Shown one piece after another: positions 1 to 6,525 of a stretch of DNA of 15,951 bases. The DNA lies in contig DDQN01000066.1 of assembly GCA_002342685.1 (NCBI GenBank), positions 5,805 to 21,755 on the forward strand, read 5' to 3'. Position 1 is the stretch's first letter. Every line of letters starts with the position of its first letter. A model generated the notes under the pieces. The model was not told the origin of the DNA. It worked only from the letters and a program-made list of their open reading frames with translations, and ran no database searches. A program made the position numbers and the translations under genes. This DNA comes from Vibrio sp. UBA2441. Its GTDB lineage: Bacteria > Pseudomonadota > Gammaproteobacteria > Enterobacterales > Vibrionaceae.

Positions 1-60
1 TTCAGAATGACGGGTGGTGGATCAATATCTTCGTACTTCAGATTTCAGAATGACGGGTGG

Positions 61-429
61 TGGGCTCAATATCTTCATTTACCTGTACCAGAGTAGTACC
101 AATGTAGTAAAAATACTGCACGGTCATTCCAGAAGTGAGGTACGAACTATCTGGAATCTGGTTTAAGTTCAATCAATCCAGCCAAAGTCAAAACCAGATT
201 CTGAATATCTTCGTGCCTCAGATTTCAGAATGACGGGTGGTGGGCTCAATATCTTTATTTACCTGTGCCAGAGTAGTACCAATGTAGTAAAAAATACTGC
301 ACGGTCATTCCAGAAGTGAGGTACGAACTATCTGGAATCTGGTTTAAGTTCAACACATCAATCAATCCAGCCAAAGTCAAAACCAGATTCTGAATATCTT
401 CGTGCCTCAGATTTCAGAATGACGGGTGG
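61..429. repeat. two long direct repeats (~180 and 189 bp) with internal inverted REP pair
   Basis: Copy 1 runs 61-240 and copy 2 runs 241-429. They are nearly identical, differing by a few substitutions, one extra A in the A-run and an 8-nt insertion (copy 2, near 345). Inside each copy two versions of the 43-nt unit face each other: 121-161 against 194-236 in copy 1, and 302-342 against 383-425 in copy 2. A ~32-nt spacer separates them, so each copy could fold into one large imperfect cruciform or RNA hairpin. Confidence 0.8.
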
Positions 430-583
430 TGGGCTTAATATCTTCGTACTCCAGATTTCAGAATGACGGGTGGTGGATCAATATCTTCGTACTCCAGATT
501 TCAGAATGACGGGTGGTGGATCAATATCTTCGTACTCCAGATTTCAGAATGACGGGTGGTGGATCAATATCTTCGTACTGCAG
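397..583. repeat. tandem 43-nt repeats, four full units plus a partial
   Basis: The marker TCTTCGT starts at 397, 441, 484, 527 and 570, giving a spacing of 44, 43, 43 and 43 nt. The last three full units are nearly identical to one another. There are no unique spacers between units, so this is not a CRISPR array. Confidence 0.85.
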
Positions 584-588
584 GTGAC

Positions 589-624
589 GGGAGCCGGGAG
601 CCGGGTTACCGGTTACCGGTTACC
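589..624 (+). repeat. short heptanucleotide repeat (GGGAGCC / CGGTTAC)
   Basis: Five consecutive heptads in strict phase: GGGAGCC, GGGAGCC, GGGTTAC, CGGTTAC, CGGTTAC. They belong to the same NGG-starting heptad family as the large array at 6144-6444, and sit just past the 3' end of the minus-strand transferase gene. Confidence 0.75.
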
Positions 625-666
625 GAATAATCCACAATCATCATTATCAAAGCTAACTTGTATCCG

Positions 667-2643
667 TTATTTAACTACCTGTGAGCGTAGGTAGTAATCC
701 TGAAGCTTTCGGTAGTCCATGCCTTGCTCGGGGTTTGGGTTTTCTATTGATTGTTCTAAATTATGTAAACCATCTTCTGCCCATGGATATAGCTTTTTCG
801 GCTGACGAACTGAATAACTGCCGCTTTGGGTCGCACTTCGATGTGAATTAAAAGCAAAGTTCTTAATAGGTTTAGGTGACAGCATGTTTTCACCGCCTAG
901 AGATATGTAAGAAGCATCCGCCAGGCTAAAGTGATACAAGGTTGGAAATATATCTTTGTGGGAGCCTATTCGCTGATCATCATAATTGAACGGTACTCGC
1001 TGCAGAATTTCATCAGGCACATACAGATAAAACGGTACCGCATAACTGATAGCAAATTCCGTCATTTCTTTGCTATCCAAGTAGCGCATCCGGTGGTCAC
1101 CCGTTCCTGCTATAACCGTTTTATCTGCTAACGTTGAACTCTTCACGTTTTTAATAAACTGCCCAAAGGCATCATTGGCGTATTGATAAGCGCCAAGCAA
1201 AGCTTCCCCGTGTTCTTTCAAAGAGCCTAATAAGTTATTCATGCGTGGGCTGACGTTAGTCGGCTTCACCTGATAGTTTTCTGGCGGCTTAAAAGGAGAA
1301 TGATTAGTCACGGTCAGAATATAGATCATCAGCGGTTTATCAGAACTCTTTAATAGCTTCTCCGCATACTTAAAGGCAAATTCATCGGGAAGTCCCCACG
1401 TATCGGCATACAGCTTCGCTTCAGGAAACTCTCGCTTCAGTGTGTTTTCATCAACAATGGTATCAAAACCCTGTATCGGCAGATAATTAGCCAGATTACG
1501 CCACATCGCATTGCCGGGAGTAATATAAACAACGTCATAACCCGCGCTTTTATAAGGGAGTACCGCGGAGCTTGGCATGGCTATCTTCTGAACGCTGGAG
1601 TGACTAATAGAAGGGTTACCACTGTGGAATAACATCATCACCATGCTATCAATGGTCGCAGTCGTTCCGGCCAGAAAACGTTTAAACACAAAATCATCTT
1701 CGAATGGCTGACGTAGTGAACCGAGAAGATCATTGCTCTGAGCATCATCTTCAATGAGTACATTGGTGCCAAAACCTTCCATCAGGGTCATTACCACATG
1801 GGGCTTTTTCGCGGCTAGGTATTCATTATGAGGTGTTTGATATTGTGGTGTTGGCTGCCCCAGCACTTTGGTCATTTGTGCTGTCAGTTGCGCCTCTGAG
1901 ACAGACTCAAATTTCGCTTGTTCCTTGTAGTCGCCTCTTGCCCAATCTAGTGCCATAAAGGCATTCGGTGTCACTTTATTCAATACGTCGTAGTCAGACA
2001 CGTTCGCATGGTAACGTTTTAACGGCAACGTAGATACTCCGCCACGAGCCAGCGCGGCATAAGCCAATATAAGCACAACTACAGTTACTGTCATTAAGGA
2101 CCAATGCAATGAACGGGTTGTTACCCGGGTCTCGAACTTAGCCGTTTTCTTCACAACAAAAGTGGCCATTACCGTAGTCACTAATGTGGTAATAAAGGCG
2201 GACACAATAGGATAATCTTGCCATGCATTGACTAATACTGCCTCGGTATCATCATCAAACAGGCCGAATACAAATACATCAAAGTAGTTGCCAAAAGTGA
2301 TGTAATAATAGTAATTACCGATGCTAAAGGCCGTCAGTAAAAAGAAGATCAGAGCGGTATAAAACGGGATAAACCGCTTCACAAATGCAAATAATACCGG
2401 AAATGCAGAGAATAAAAGGCCAATTAAAAATAGCGGAGCAAAGGCAATCGTCGCCACTTTTAGGTCGAAACGCAAGCCAACGAACAAGGCTCTGAATAGA
2501 TCCTGCCCCCTGCCAGTGAGCAATGAGTAGTCTACTTGCTGAACGAGAAACAACCCTCGGCTAACACCAAGAATCACCGTTGAGACTACGACCATGACAA
2601 GAATTAACTGACTGATCTTGAAAAAATTATTCTGAAATTTCAT
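667..2643 (-). CDS. LtaS-like membrane sulfatase-fold transferase (phosphoglycerol/phosphoethanolamine type)
   Basis: A 658-residue inner-membrane protein with about five N-terminal membrane helices (roughly residues 10-32, 50-72, 90-112, 142-164, 183-200) followed by a periplasmic alkaline-phosphatase-superfamily domain (about 280-600). Likely metal and catalytic residues match the LTA synthase family: Glu289 in LMEGFG, Thr330 in GTTATIDS as nucleophile, Asp516-His517 in GTGDH, and His562. Gram-negative relatives transfer phosphoglycerol or phosphoethanolamine to envelope glycans or lipids, so an envelope-decorating role is inferred; the substrate is unknown. It starts 23 nt after mutM on the same strand and is probably cotranscribed, though the AT-rich gap shows no good Shine-Dalgarno sequence. 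Family is well supported; exact reaction is not. Confidence 0.85.
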   Translation of the reverse strand: MKFQNNFFKISQLILVMVVVSTVILGVSRGLFLVQQVDYSLLTGRGQDLFRALFVGLRFDLKVATIAFAPLFLIGLLFSAFPVLFAFVKRFIPFYTALIFFLLTAFSIGNYYYYITFGNYFDVFVFGLFDDDTEAVLVNAWQDYPIVSAFITTLVTTVMATFVVKKTAKFETRVTTRSLHWSLMTVTVVVLILAYAALARGGVSTLPLKRYHANVSDYDVLNKVTPNAFMALDWARGDYKEQAKFESVSEAQLTAQMTKVLGQPTPQYQTPHNEYLAAKKPHVVMTLMEGFGTNVLIEDDAQSNDLLGSLRQPFEDDFVFKRFLAGTTATIDSMVMMLFHSGNPSISHSSVQKIAMPSSAVLPYKSAGYDVVYITPGNAMWRNLANYLPIQGFDTIVDENTLKREFPEAKLYADTWGLPDEFAFKYAEKLLKSSDKPLMIYILTVTNHSPFKPPENYQVKPTNVSPRMNNLLGSLKEHGEALLGAYQYANDAFGQFIKNVKSSTLADKTVIAGTGDHRMRYLDSKEMTEFAISYAVPFYLYVPDEILQRVPFNYDDQRIGSHKDIFPTLYHFSLADASYISLGGENMLSPKPIKNFAFNSHRSATQSGSYSVRQPKKLYPWAEDGLHNLEQSIENPNPEQGMDYRKLQDYYLRSQVVK

Positions 2644-2666
2644 TATATTAATGTTGTTTACTTATA

Positions 2667-3479
2667 TTAGATAGGCTGGCATGTCTCACAGAAATAACTG
2701 TTTCTCTGGCCAATTTTAAGTTGCTGAATGATGTGTTTGCATACAGGGCAAGCGTCACCCGCCTTGCCATAAACCTGCAATTCCTGAGCAAAGTAGCCCG
2801 GTTTACCATCCGCCTGATTAAAATCTTTAAGGGTTGTTCCCCCTTGCTGGATAGCAATAGCAAGTACTTGCTTTATTTCGCTGGTCAACACTTTCCATTG
2901 CTCTAAGCTGAGTTTCCCAGCCGGAACCTTAGGGTGAATTCTAGCGGAAAACAGCGACTCATTGGCATAAATATTACCAACACCAACAACAATCTTATTA
3001 TCCATAATGAACTGTTTAACGGCTATCTTTTTTCCTTTCGCTTTTTCAAACATATCTCCAGCACTGAAGTCGTCATCCAGTGGCTCTGGCCCTAAATTGG
3101 ATAGCAATTCATGTACATGGCCGCTTTCTTGCCACAACCATGCACCAAATCGCCTTGGATCGTTATATCTCAGCATTTTTCCATTGGTTAAAACCAGATC
3201 CACGTGATCATGCTTTTCGACAGGATAATGTTTATCTAACACCCTTAACGAGCCAGACATACCCAGATGAACAATAATAGAGCCCACCTCAGTGTTAAGC
3301 AGCAGATATTTTGCTCTGCGCTCAATACTGATAATTTTCTGATTTTTCAGATGCTGAAGCTTTTCAGGGATCATCCAACGCAATTTAGGCTGTCGGACGA
3401 TTATTTCATCTATCGATTGACCTTTTATATGGGGTGTAATGCCCATTTTACTGACTTCAACTTCGGGTAATTCCGGCAT
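2667..3479 (-). CDS. mutM: formamidopyrimidine-DNA glycosylase (Fpg/MutM)
   Basis: Bifunctional DNA repair enzyme that excises 8-oxoguanine and formamidopyrimidines and cleaves the abasic site. The start at 3479 gives MPELPEVE, the invariant N-terminus: after Met removal Pro2 is the catalytic nucleophile and Glu3 the partner. This makes 270 residues, the usual family length; a longer in-frame start upstream at 3551 would bury Pro2 and is rejected. Lys57, the helix-two-turn-helix segment (VGVGNIYANES, about 165-180) and the C-terminal zinc finger (CPVC and CETC, around 245-268) are all present. It lies downstream of the small membrane-protein gene. A 16-bp inverted repeat occupies the gap, and the direct ribosome site just before the ATG is weak. 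Confidence 0.97.
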   Translation of the reverse strand: MPELPEVEVSKMGITPHIKGQSIDEIIVRQPKLRWMIPEKLQHLKNQKIISIERRAKYLLLNTEVGSIIVHLGMSGSLRVLDKHYPVEKHDHVDLVLTNGKMLRYNDPRRFGAWLWQESGHVHELLSNLGPEPLDDDFSAGDMFEKAKGKKIAVKQFIMDNKIVVGVGNIYANESLFSARIHPKVPAGKLSLEQWKVLTSEIKQVLAIAIQQGGTTLKDFNQADGKPGYFAQELQVYGKAGDACPVCKHIIQQLKIGQRNSYFCETCQPI

Positions 3480-3490
3480 ATCGCTAATTT

Positions 3491-3529
3491 GGGGTCTGAC
3501 CCCAATCTCCTTAATTGGGGTCAGACCCC
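3491..3529. repeat. 16-bp inverted repeat of GGGGTCWGACCCC elements
   Basis: The arms 3491-3506 (GGGGTCTGACCCCAAT) and 3514-3529 (ATTGGGGTCAGACCCC) are perfect reverse complements around a 7-nt loop. Each arm contains the 13-bp quasi-palindrome GGGGTCWGACCCC. On the minus-strand transcript the loop reads TAAGGAG, combining the stop codon of the upstream gene with a Shine-Dalgarno-like core. Motifs of this kind resemble REP elements spread by RAYT transposases; no transposase is present here. Confidence 0.85.
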
Positions 3530-3990
3530 GGGAAAAGATAGTTGCGATCAACAGAAACCGCGATCCATTTGTTCTGCCAGCTTTTCATCAGCCAAAACTT
3601 TGGTGTCTGATAATAGGTAATACGTTGTGGTTCTTCTCGATTTAAGTACCAGACTTCTACAGTGTTAGCTTTAGATAGCTGAGGTTTTATCTGCAGATAC
3701 GTTTCTCCGCTCACCTCTGTACCAACAAGAGACTGCCACCTCTGAGCAAGCTCTAATGGAGTTACGCCGAGATCTTTTGTTGCCTTCCAGTCACCGTTAT
3801 CACGAAATAAAGACCACTTGGAAAAATGTATCTTCTGAATATCTGCATTGGGGTTGAGTAGATAAGGATATTGACTTGGCTCATTATCCAACAAATGAGT
3901 TTTGATAATCGTTGGCAGGTTCAGAATAACCATAAAGGCGATAATTCCGAGTATCAATACATTGTTCCAGCCACGGCGGGAGAGTTTCAT
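3511..3990 (-). CDS. small single-pass membrane protein of unknown function
   Basis: A 159-residue protein with one N-terminal membrane anchor (about residues 10-30, after the basic MKLSRRGWNN) and a predicted periplasmic remainder rich in Trp and Tyr. I do not recognise a named family. A good ribosome site (GAGGAA, 6 nt before the ATG at 3990) supports the start. It lies between rpmG and mutM on the same strand, separated from rpmG by a terminator, so it probably has its own promoter. The last residues (GSDPN and the stop) are encoded inside a GGGGTCAGACCCC element, so the native C-terminus may have been replaced or extended by the repeat. Gene reality is fairly likely; function is unknown. 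Confidence 0.7.
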   Translation of the reverse strand: MKLSRRGWNNVLILGIIAFMVILNLPTIIKTHLLDNEPSQYPYLLNPNADIQKIHFSKWSLFRDNGDWKATKDLGVTPLELAQRWQSLVGTEVSGETYLQIKPQLSKANTVEVWYLNREEPQRITYYQTPKFWLMKSWQNKWIAVSVDRNYLFPGSDPN

Positions 3991-4016
3991 TCCATTTCCT
4001 CAGGTTACTACCAGTT

Positions 4017-4029
4017 GGGGTCTGACCCC
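4017..4029. repeat. third GGGGTCTGACCCC palindromic element
   Basis: Exact copy of the 13-bp quasi-palindrome found twice at 3491-3529. It sits in the presumed 5' leader of the small membrane-protein gene, so that gene is bracketed by the element on both sides. Confidence 0.8.
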
Positions 4030-4045
4030 ACAGATAACTAGCTTA

Positions 4046-4075
4046 AGTATAACTAGGCTTAGTCAGGAATGACAT
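4046..4075 (-). promoter_or_regulatory. possible sigma70 promoter for the small membrane-protein gene
   Basis: Reading the minus strand, ATGTCA (4070-4075) and TATACT (4046-4051) are 18 bp apart, matching consensus at 4 and 5 of 6 positions. It lies after the rpmBG terminator and about 55 bp before the ATG at 3990. Confidence 0.4.
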
Positions 4076-4080
4076 CCATA

Positions 4081-4111
4081 AAAAAACCCAGCTACAAGAG
4101 CTGGGTTTTTA
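4081..4111 (-). terminator. rho-independent terminator of rpmB-rpmG
   Basis: Stem CCCAGCT (4087-4093) pairs with AGCTGGG (4099-4105) around a 5-nt loop and is flanked by A- and T-runs on the two sides, so it could act in both directions. It lies about 20 bp past the rpmG stop codon. Confidence 0.9.
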
Positions 4112-4128
4112 TTGAAACTAGTAATCAA

Positions 4129-4296
4129 TTACTTGATTTTTGCTTCTTTGTACATAACGTGTTTGCGAACAACTGGATCAAATTTCTTGATCTCAAATTT
4201 GCCTGGCATGTTACGCTTGTTTTTGTCAGTTGTGTAGAAGTGACCAGTACCTGCTGAAGAAACAAGTTTGATTTTCTCACGAATGCCTTTAGCCAT
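4129..4296 (-). CDS. rpmG: 50S ribosomal protein L33
   Basis: A 55-residue basic protein beginning MAKGIREKIKLVSSAGTGHFY and ending MYKEAKIK, the full bacterial L33 length and pattern. It is a component of the large ribosomal subunit near the E site. It lacks the zinc-binding Cys pairs seen in other L33 variants, so it is the zinc-independent type common in gammaproteobacteria. The gene starts 13 bp after rpmB with an AGAGGAA ribosome site overlapping the end of rpmB, so the two form one operon, closed by the terminator at 4081-4111. Confidence 0.97.
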   Translation of the reverse strand: MAKGIREKIKLVSSAGTGHFYTTDKNKRNMPGKFEIKKFDPVVRKHVMYKEAKIK

Positions 4297-4309
4297 TGCT
4301 TAATTCCTC

Positions 4310-4546
4310 TTAAACGTTTTCGCCACGTGCACGGATATCAACAAGAACAGCATCGATGCCTTTCTTATCAATAATACGCATGCCTTTAGCAGTTAGACGT
4401 AGTTTAACAAAACGTTTTTCGCTCTCTACCCAGAAACGATGAGTTTGTAGGTTCGGCAGAAAACGACGCTTAGTAGCATTTCGTGCGTGTGAACGGTTGT
4501 TACCCGCTACTGGACGCTTACCAGTTACTTGGCATACTCGGGACAT
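4310..4546 (-). CDS. rpmB: 50S ribosomal protein L28
   Basis: A 78-residue basic protein beginning MSRVCQVTGKRP and containing NNRSHARNATKRRFLPNLQ, the hallmark of L28; length is exactly that of the family. It is a structural component of the 50S subunit. A GGAGAG ribosome site lies just before the ATG. The mRNA leader is about 130 nt long from the promoter at 4686-4714 and contains a small perfect hairpin (4650-4655 with 4659-4664). First gene of the rpmB-rpmG operon. Confidence 0.97.
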   Translation of the reverse strand: MSRVCQVTGKRPVAGNNRSHARNATKRRFLPNLQTHRFWVESEKRFVKLRLTAKGMRIIDKKGIDAVLVDIRARGENV

Positions 4547-4685
4547 TTAAGTCTCTCCAAATCGTTTCAGCTCGATATCAACCCTGGTGGCCGAACCTCT
4601 TCACCTAATAAACTCTCTGTTTTATAGATAAAAGATGAGGTCAAAACCATATGGAAAATCCATACAAGGCTATCAAAGGTCGCGC

Positions 4686-4714
4686 ATTATACTAACTTGC
4701 AGTACATAGCTCAA
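4686..4714 (-). promoter_or_regulatory. strong sigma70 promoter of rpmB-rpmG with GC-rich discriminator
   Basis: On the minus strand, TTGAGC (4709-4714) and a consensus TATAAT (4686-4691) are separated by exactly 17 bp. The bases after the -10 box read GCGCGACC, the GC-rich discriminator typical of stable RNA and ribosomal-protein promoters under ppGpp/DksA control. The rest of the gap 4715-4843 shows no gene or clear signal. Confidence 0.85.
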
Positions 4715-4843
4715 GACCCGAACAGATCCTTTTGCAGGATTTAGTGATCTTTTTTTGACCAGAGCTGAATTTGTGTTCAAAAAATAGTGCGCGGATCATA
4801 GCAGATTTCAGGGTTAGGGCAACTATAAAATCGGCTTTTAAAC

Positions 4844-4878
4844 GGGTTAAGGGTCATAGGCTATGGGTTATGGGTAAA
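4844..4878 (+). repeat. five phased GGG-heptads at the 3' end of the four-helix-bundle gene
   Basis: Heptads in strict phase: GGGTTAA, GGGTCAT, AGGCTAT, GGGTTAT, GGGTAAA. The right part overlaps the end of the minus-strand gene, whose last codons are read from the complementary strand of the heptads. Confidence 0.75.
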
Positions 4879-5226
4879 ATACCCATCACTTTTCCTGTAT
4901 TTTATTAAAGATGTCAGCATCTTATTGACTCTTGTACAGTCAGCTCCTAATTTTTCAGCATACTCATTTTCAACATATCCAAATCGTTGCCCTAACTTGA
5001 TTTGAGTATATAATTCTCCTGCTGAGCCCTTGGCATAATAAAGAAACCTAATTGAATCTTTGTTCGTTCCTCTTTCCGTTCCTTCAGCAATATTAGATGG
5101 AATCGATAGAGATGAACGCCGGATTTGATCGCAAAAAACCCAATCCCTACAATTTTTAACCGTGTTGTGTATATCAACCGCTAATTCAAAACTCAATTTC
5201 CAAACCTCTAATTTTTCAAAATTCAT
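4861..5226 (-). CDS. four-helix-bundle protein, 23S rRNA intervening-sequence (IVS) family
   Basis: A 121-residue, mostly helical protein beginning MNFEKLEVWKLSFELAVDIH and containing IRRSSLSIPSNIAEGTER, the signature of the IVS/S23-type four-helix-bundle family, which is also related to the Avd accessory protein of diversity-generating retroelements. Known members occur inside rRNA intervening sequences or as stand-alone genes; biochemical role is unclear. No rRNA, reverse transcriptase or template repeat is nearby. A very strong ribosome site (GGAGGAGG, 4 nt before ATG) supports the start at 5226. The C-terminal tail THNP and stop are encoded by a heptad repeat, and an 11-bp inverted heptad pair (4864-4874 and 5257-5267) brackets the gene, suggesting acquisition as a small cassette. 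Confidence 0.88.
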   Translation of the reverse strand: MNFEKLEVWKLSFELAVDIHNTVKNCRDWVFCDQIRRSSLSIPSNIAEGTERGTNKDSIRFLYYAKGSAGELYTQIKLGQRFGYVENEYAEKLGADCTRVNKMLTSLIKYRKSDGYFTHNP

Positions 5227-5239
5227 TCAGCCTCCTCCA

Positions 5240-5315
5240 TGCCCCGCTAACCTTTTCCCATAACCCACAACCCCAAAGTCCCACAATCCGGTCACCGGTC
5301 TTCCCATCACCCGTA
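5240..5315 (-). repeat. degenerate heptad repeats upstream of the four-helix-bundle gene
   Basis: On the minus strand this reads as scattered GGG-heptads such as TTGTGGG and TTATGGG, plus a GACCGGTGACCGG block (complement of 5289-5302). Phase is partly lost compared with the main array. It fills most of the gap between radC and the four-helix-bundle gene. Confidence 0.6.
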
Positions 5316-5323
5316 TTTCCGCC

Positions 5324-5998
5324 CTAAATCAACCCCCTCTCTGCGAACGATACGACTTCTCCGTCTCCGATGATGAAATGGTCGAGTACTCTGATATCCA
5401 CTAGCGCTAGTGCATCGGTTATTCGGTAAGTAACTCGTTTGTCTGCCTGACTGGGTTCGGAAATACCGGAGGGGTGGTTGTGTGCGAGGATCAACGCCGC
5501 TGCATTATGATAAAGTGCCCGTTTGACGACCTCTCTGGGATAAACGCTGGCCGAATCAATCGTGCCTTCAAATAACATTTCATTGCAGATAACTTGGTGC
5601 TGGTTGTCCAAATAAAGAATAAGAAAGCCTTCTCGTTCTCGGTCCCTCAATATACTCATCAGATATTGCTTAGTGAGATCAGGGCTGGTTAACGCATCTC
5701 CTTTGTTAATCGTTTCTGCCAGATAACGTTGGGTCATTTCAAGTACAGCCTGAAGTTGTACATATTTCGCCTCTCCCAGACCTTTGTGAGAACAAAACTC
5801 TTGTTTACTGCTGCTGAATAATTTTCTTAAGCTGCCAAATTCTTTAATGAGTTTGTCTGCCAACTCAATGACATTCATGCCTTTAACCCCGGTTCTCAGA
5901 AATATTGCCAACAATTCAGCGTCAGACAGCGCATTCGCTCCTCGTTGTAATAATTTTTCTCTGGGCTGCGAATCTTTAGGAAGTGATTTGATTTTCAT
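5324..5998 (-). CDS. radC: RadC family protein (JAB/MPN domain)
   Basis: A 224-residue RadC homologue: N-terminal helix-hairpin-helix region (about residues 1-100, with PREKLLQRGANALSDAELLA) followed by an MPN/JAMM domain with the metal-binding motif HNHPSG followed by an Asp (the H-x-H-x7-D pattern). The family is widely conserved; despite the name, a direct role in DNA repair is disputed and its substrate is not settled. The start at 5998 (MKIKSLPKDSQ) is chosen over the longer frame because AAGGAG lies 6 nt before it (6005-6010) and it gives the usual family length. It is divergent from coaBC across the large heptad array. Confidence 0.95.
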   Translation of the reverse strand: MKIKSLPKDSQPREKLLQRGANALSDAELLAIFLRTGVKGMNVIELADKLIKEFGSLRKLFSSSKQEFCSHKGLGEAKYVQLQAVLEMTQRYLAETINKGDALTSPDLTKQYLMSILRDREREGFLILYLDNQHQVICNEMLFEGTIDSASVYPREVVKRALYHNAAALILAHNHPSGISEPSQADKRVTYRITDALALVDIRVLDHFIIGDGEVVSFAERGLI

Positions 5999-6143
5999 AT
6001 TTTTCTCCTTTTCCTCAATGAAATGGAGTCTATGGATTACAAGCAAGCAGAGAAGCACTGTTTTCAGAGTGATGAGTAAATATAGAGGAATATTGATAAG
6101 CCGTTTTCATTTTATTGATAGATGGCTCGCTGAAAAACAATAT

Positions 6144-6444
6144 GGGTATCGGGTGATGGGCGATGGGCGATGGGTTATGGGTTATGGGTAATGGGTAATG
6201 GGTAATGGGTAACGGGTAACGGGTAACGGGTAATGGGTAATGGGTAATGGGTAATGGGTAATGGGTAACGGGTAATGGGTAACGGGTAATGGGTAATGGG
6301 TAACGGGTAATGGGTAATGGGTAATGGGTAATGGGTAACGGGTAATGGGTAACGGGTAATGGGTAATGGGTAATGGGTAATGGGTAACGGGCGATGGGCG
6401 ATGGGTTATGGGTTATGGGTTATGGGTTATGGGTTATGGGTTAC
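6144..6444 (+). repeat. array of 43 uninterrupted GGG-heptads (potential G-quadruplex DNA)
   Basis: 301 bp equals exactly 43 heptads, every one starting GGG. Order: GGGTATC, GGGTGAT, two GGGCGAT, two GGGTTAT, then 29 GGGTAAT or GGGTAAC, two GGGCGAT, five GGGTTAT and a final GGGTTAC. Units 14-20 and 24-30 share the same T/C order, so a 70-bp higher-order duplication is visible. GGG spaced by 4 nt on one strand can form G-quadruplexes. It fills the space between radC (minus) and coaBC (plus), where their promoters should lie. Confidence 0.95.
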
Positions 6445-6525
6445 TGTTTCGTTATTCAAACATTCAATCAAACGATTTTGATCAGTTTTATGATATGGTT
6501 TGCCCAGAATTTTAGGAGAATACAA

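Larger units (their letters stand above)
1..583. repeat. REP-like repeat region made of a ~43-nt unit
   Basis: This gene-free stretch is almost entirely repeats. The core unit contains CAGATTTCAGAATGACGG followed by GTGGTGGATCAATATCTTCG. It occurs at 1-71, within two long copies (61-240 and 241-429), and as a tandem run from 397 to about 583. Each unit has imperfect dyad symmetry, for example ATTCTGAA at 387-394 against TTCAGAAT at 413-420. Short open frames across it simply read the repeat and are not credible genes. It probably separates the minus-strand transferase gene from whatever lies to the left; no clear rho-independent terminator is visible. Confidence 0.85.

Noticed and set aside
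397..583. Possible CRISPR array
   Set aside because: Units are contiguous with no unique spacers, and no cas gene is present.
470..694. Plus-strand open frame of 74 codons in the repeat region
   Set aside because: It reads the 43-nt repeat in frame, giving repeated peptides, and has no ribosome site.
3480..3551. Longer mutM start
   Set aside because: Would place residues before the catalytic N-terminal Pro and translate through the inverted repeat.
4861..5226. Diversity-generating retroelement (Avd-like protein)
   Set aside because: No reverse transcriptase, template repeat or variable repeat is present in the window.
5847..6191. Plus-strand open frame over the radC start
   Set aside because: Shadow of radC on the other strand running into the heptads; no recognisable protein features.
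6144..6444. Telomere-like repeat or replicon end
   Set aside because: It lies inside a syntenic chromosomal block with genes continuing on both sides.
6394..6525. Longer start for coaBC inside the heptads
   Set aside because: The extension encodes only repeat-derived peptide plus non-conserved residues; AGGAGA and family length fix the start at 6526.
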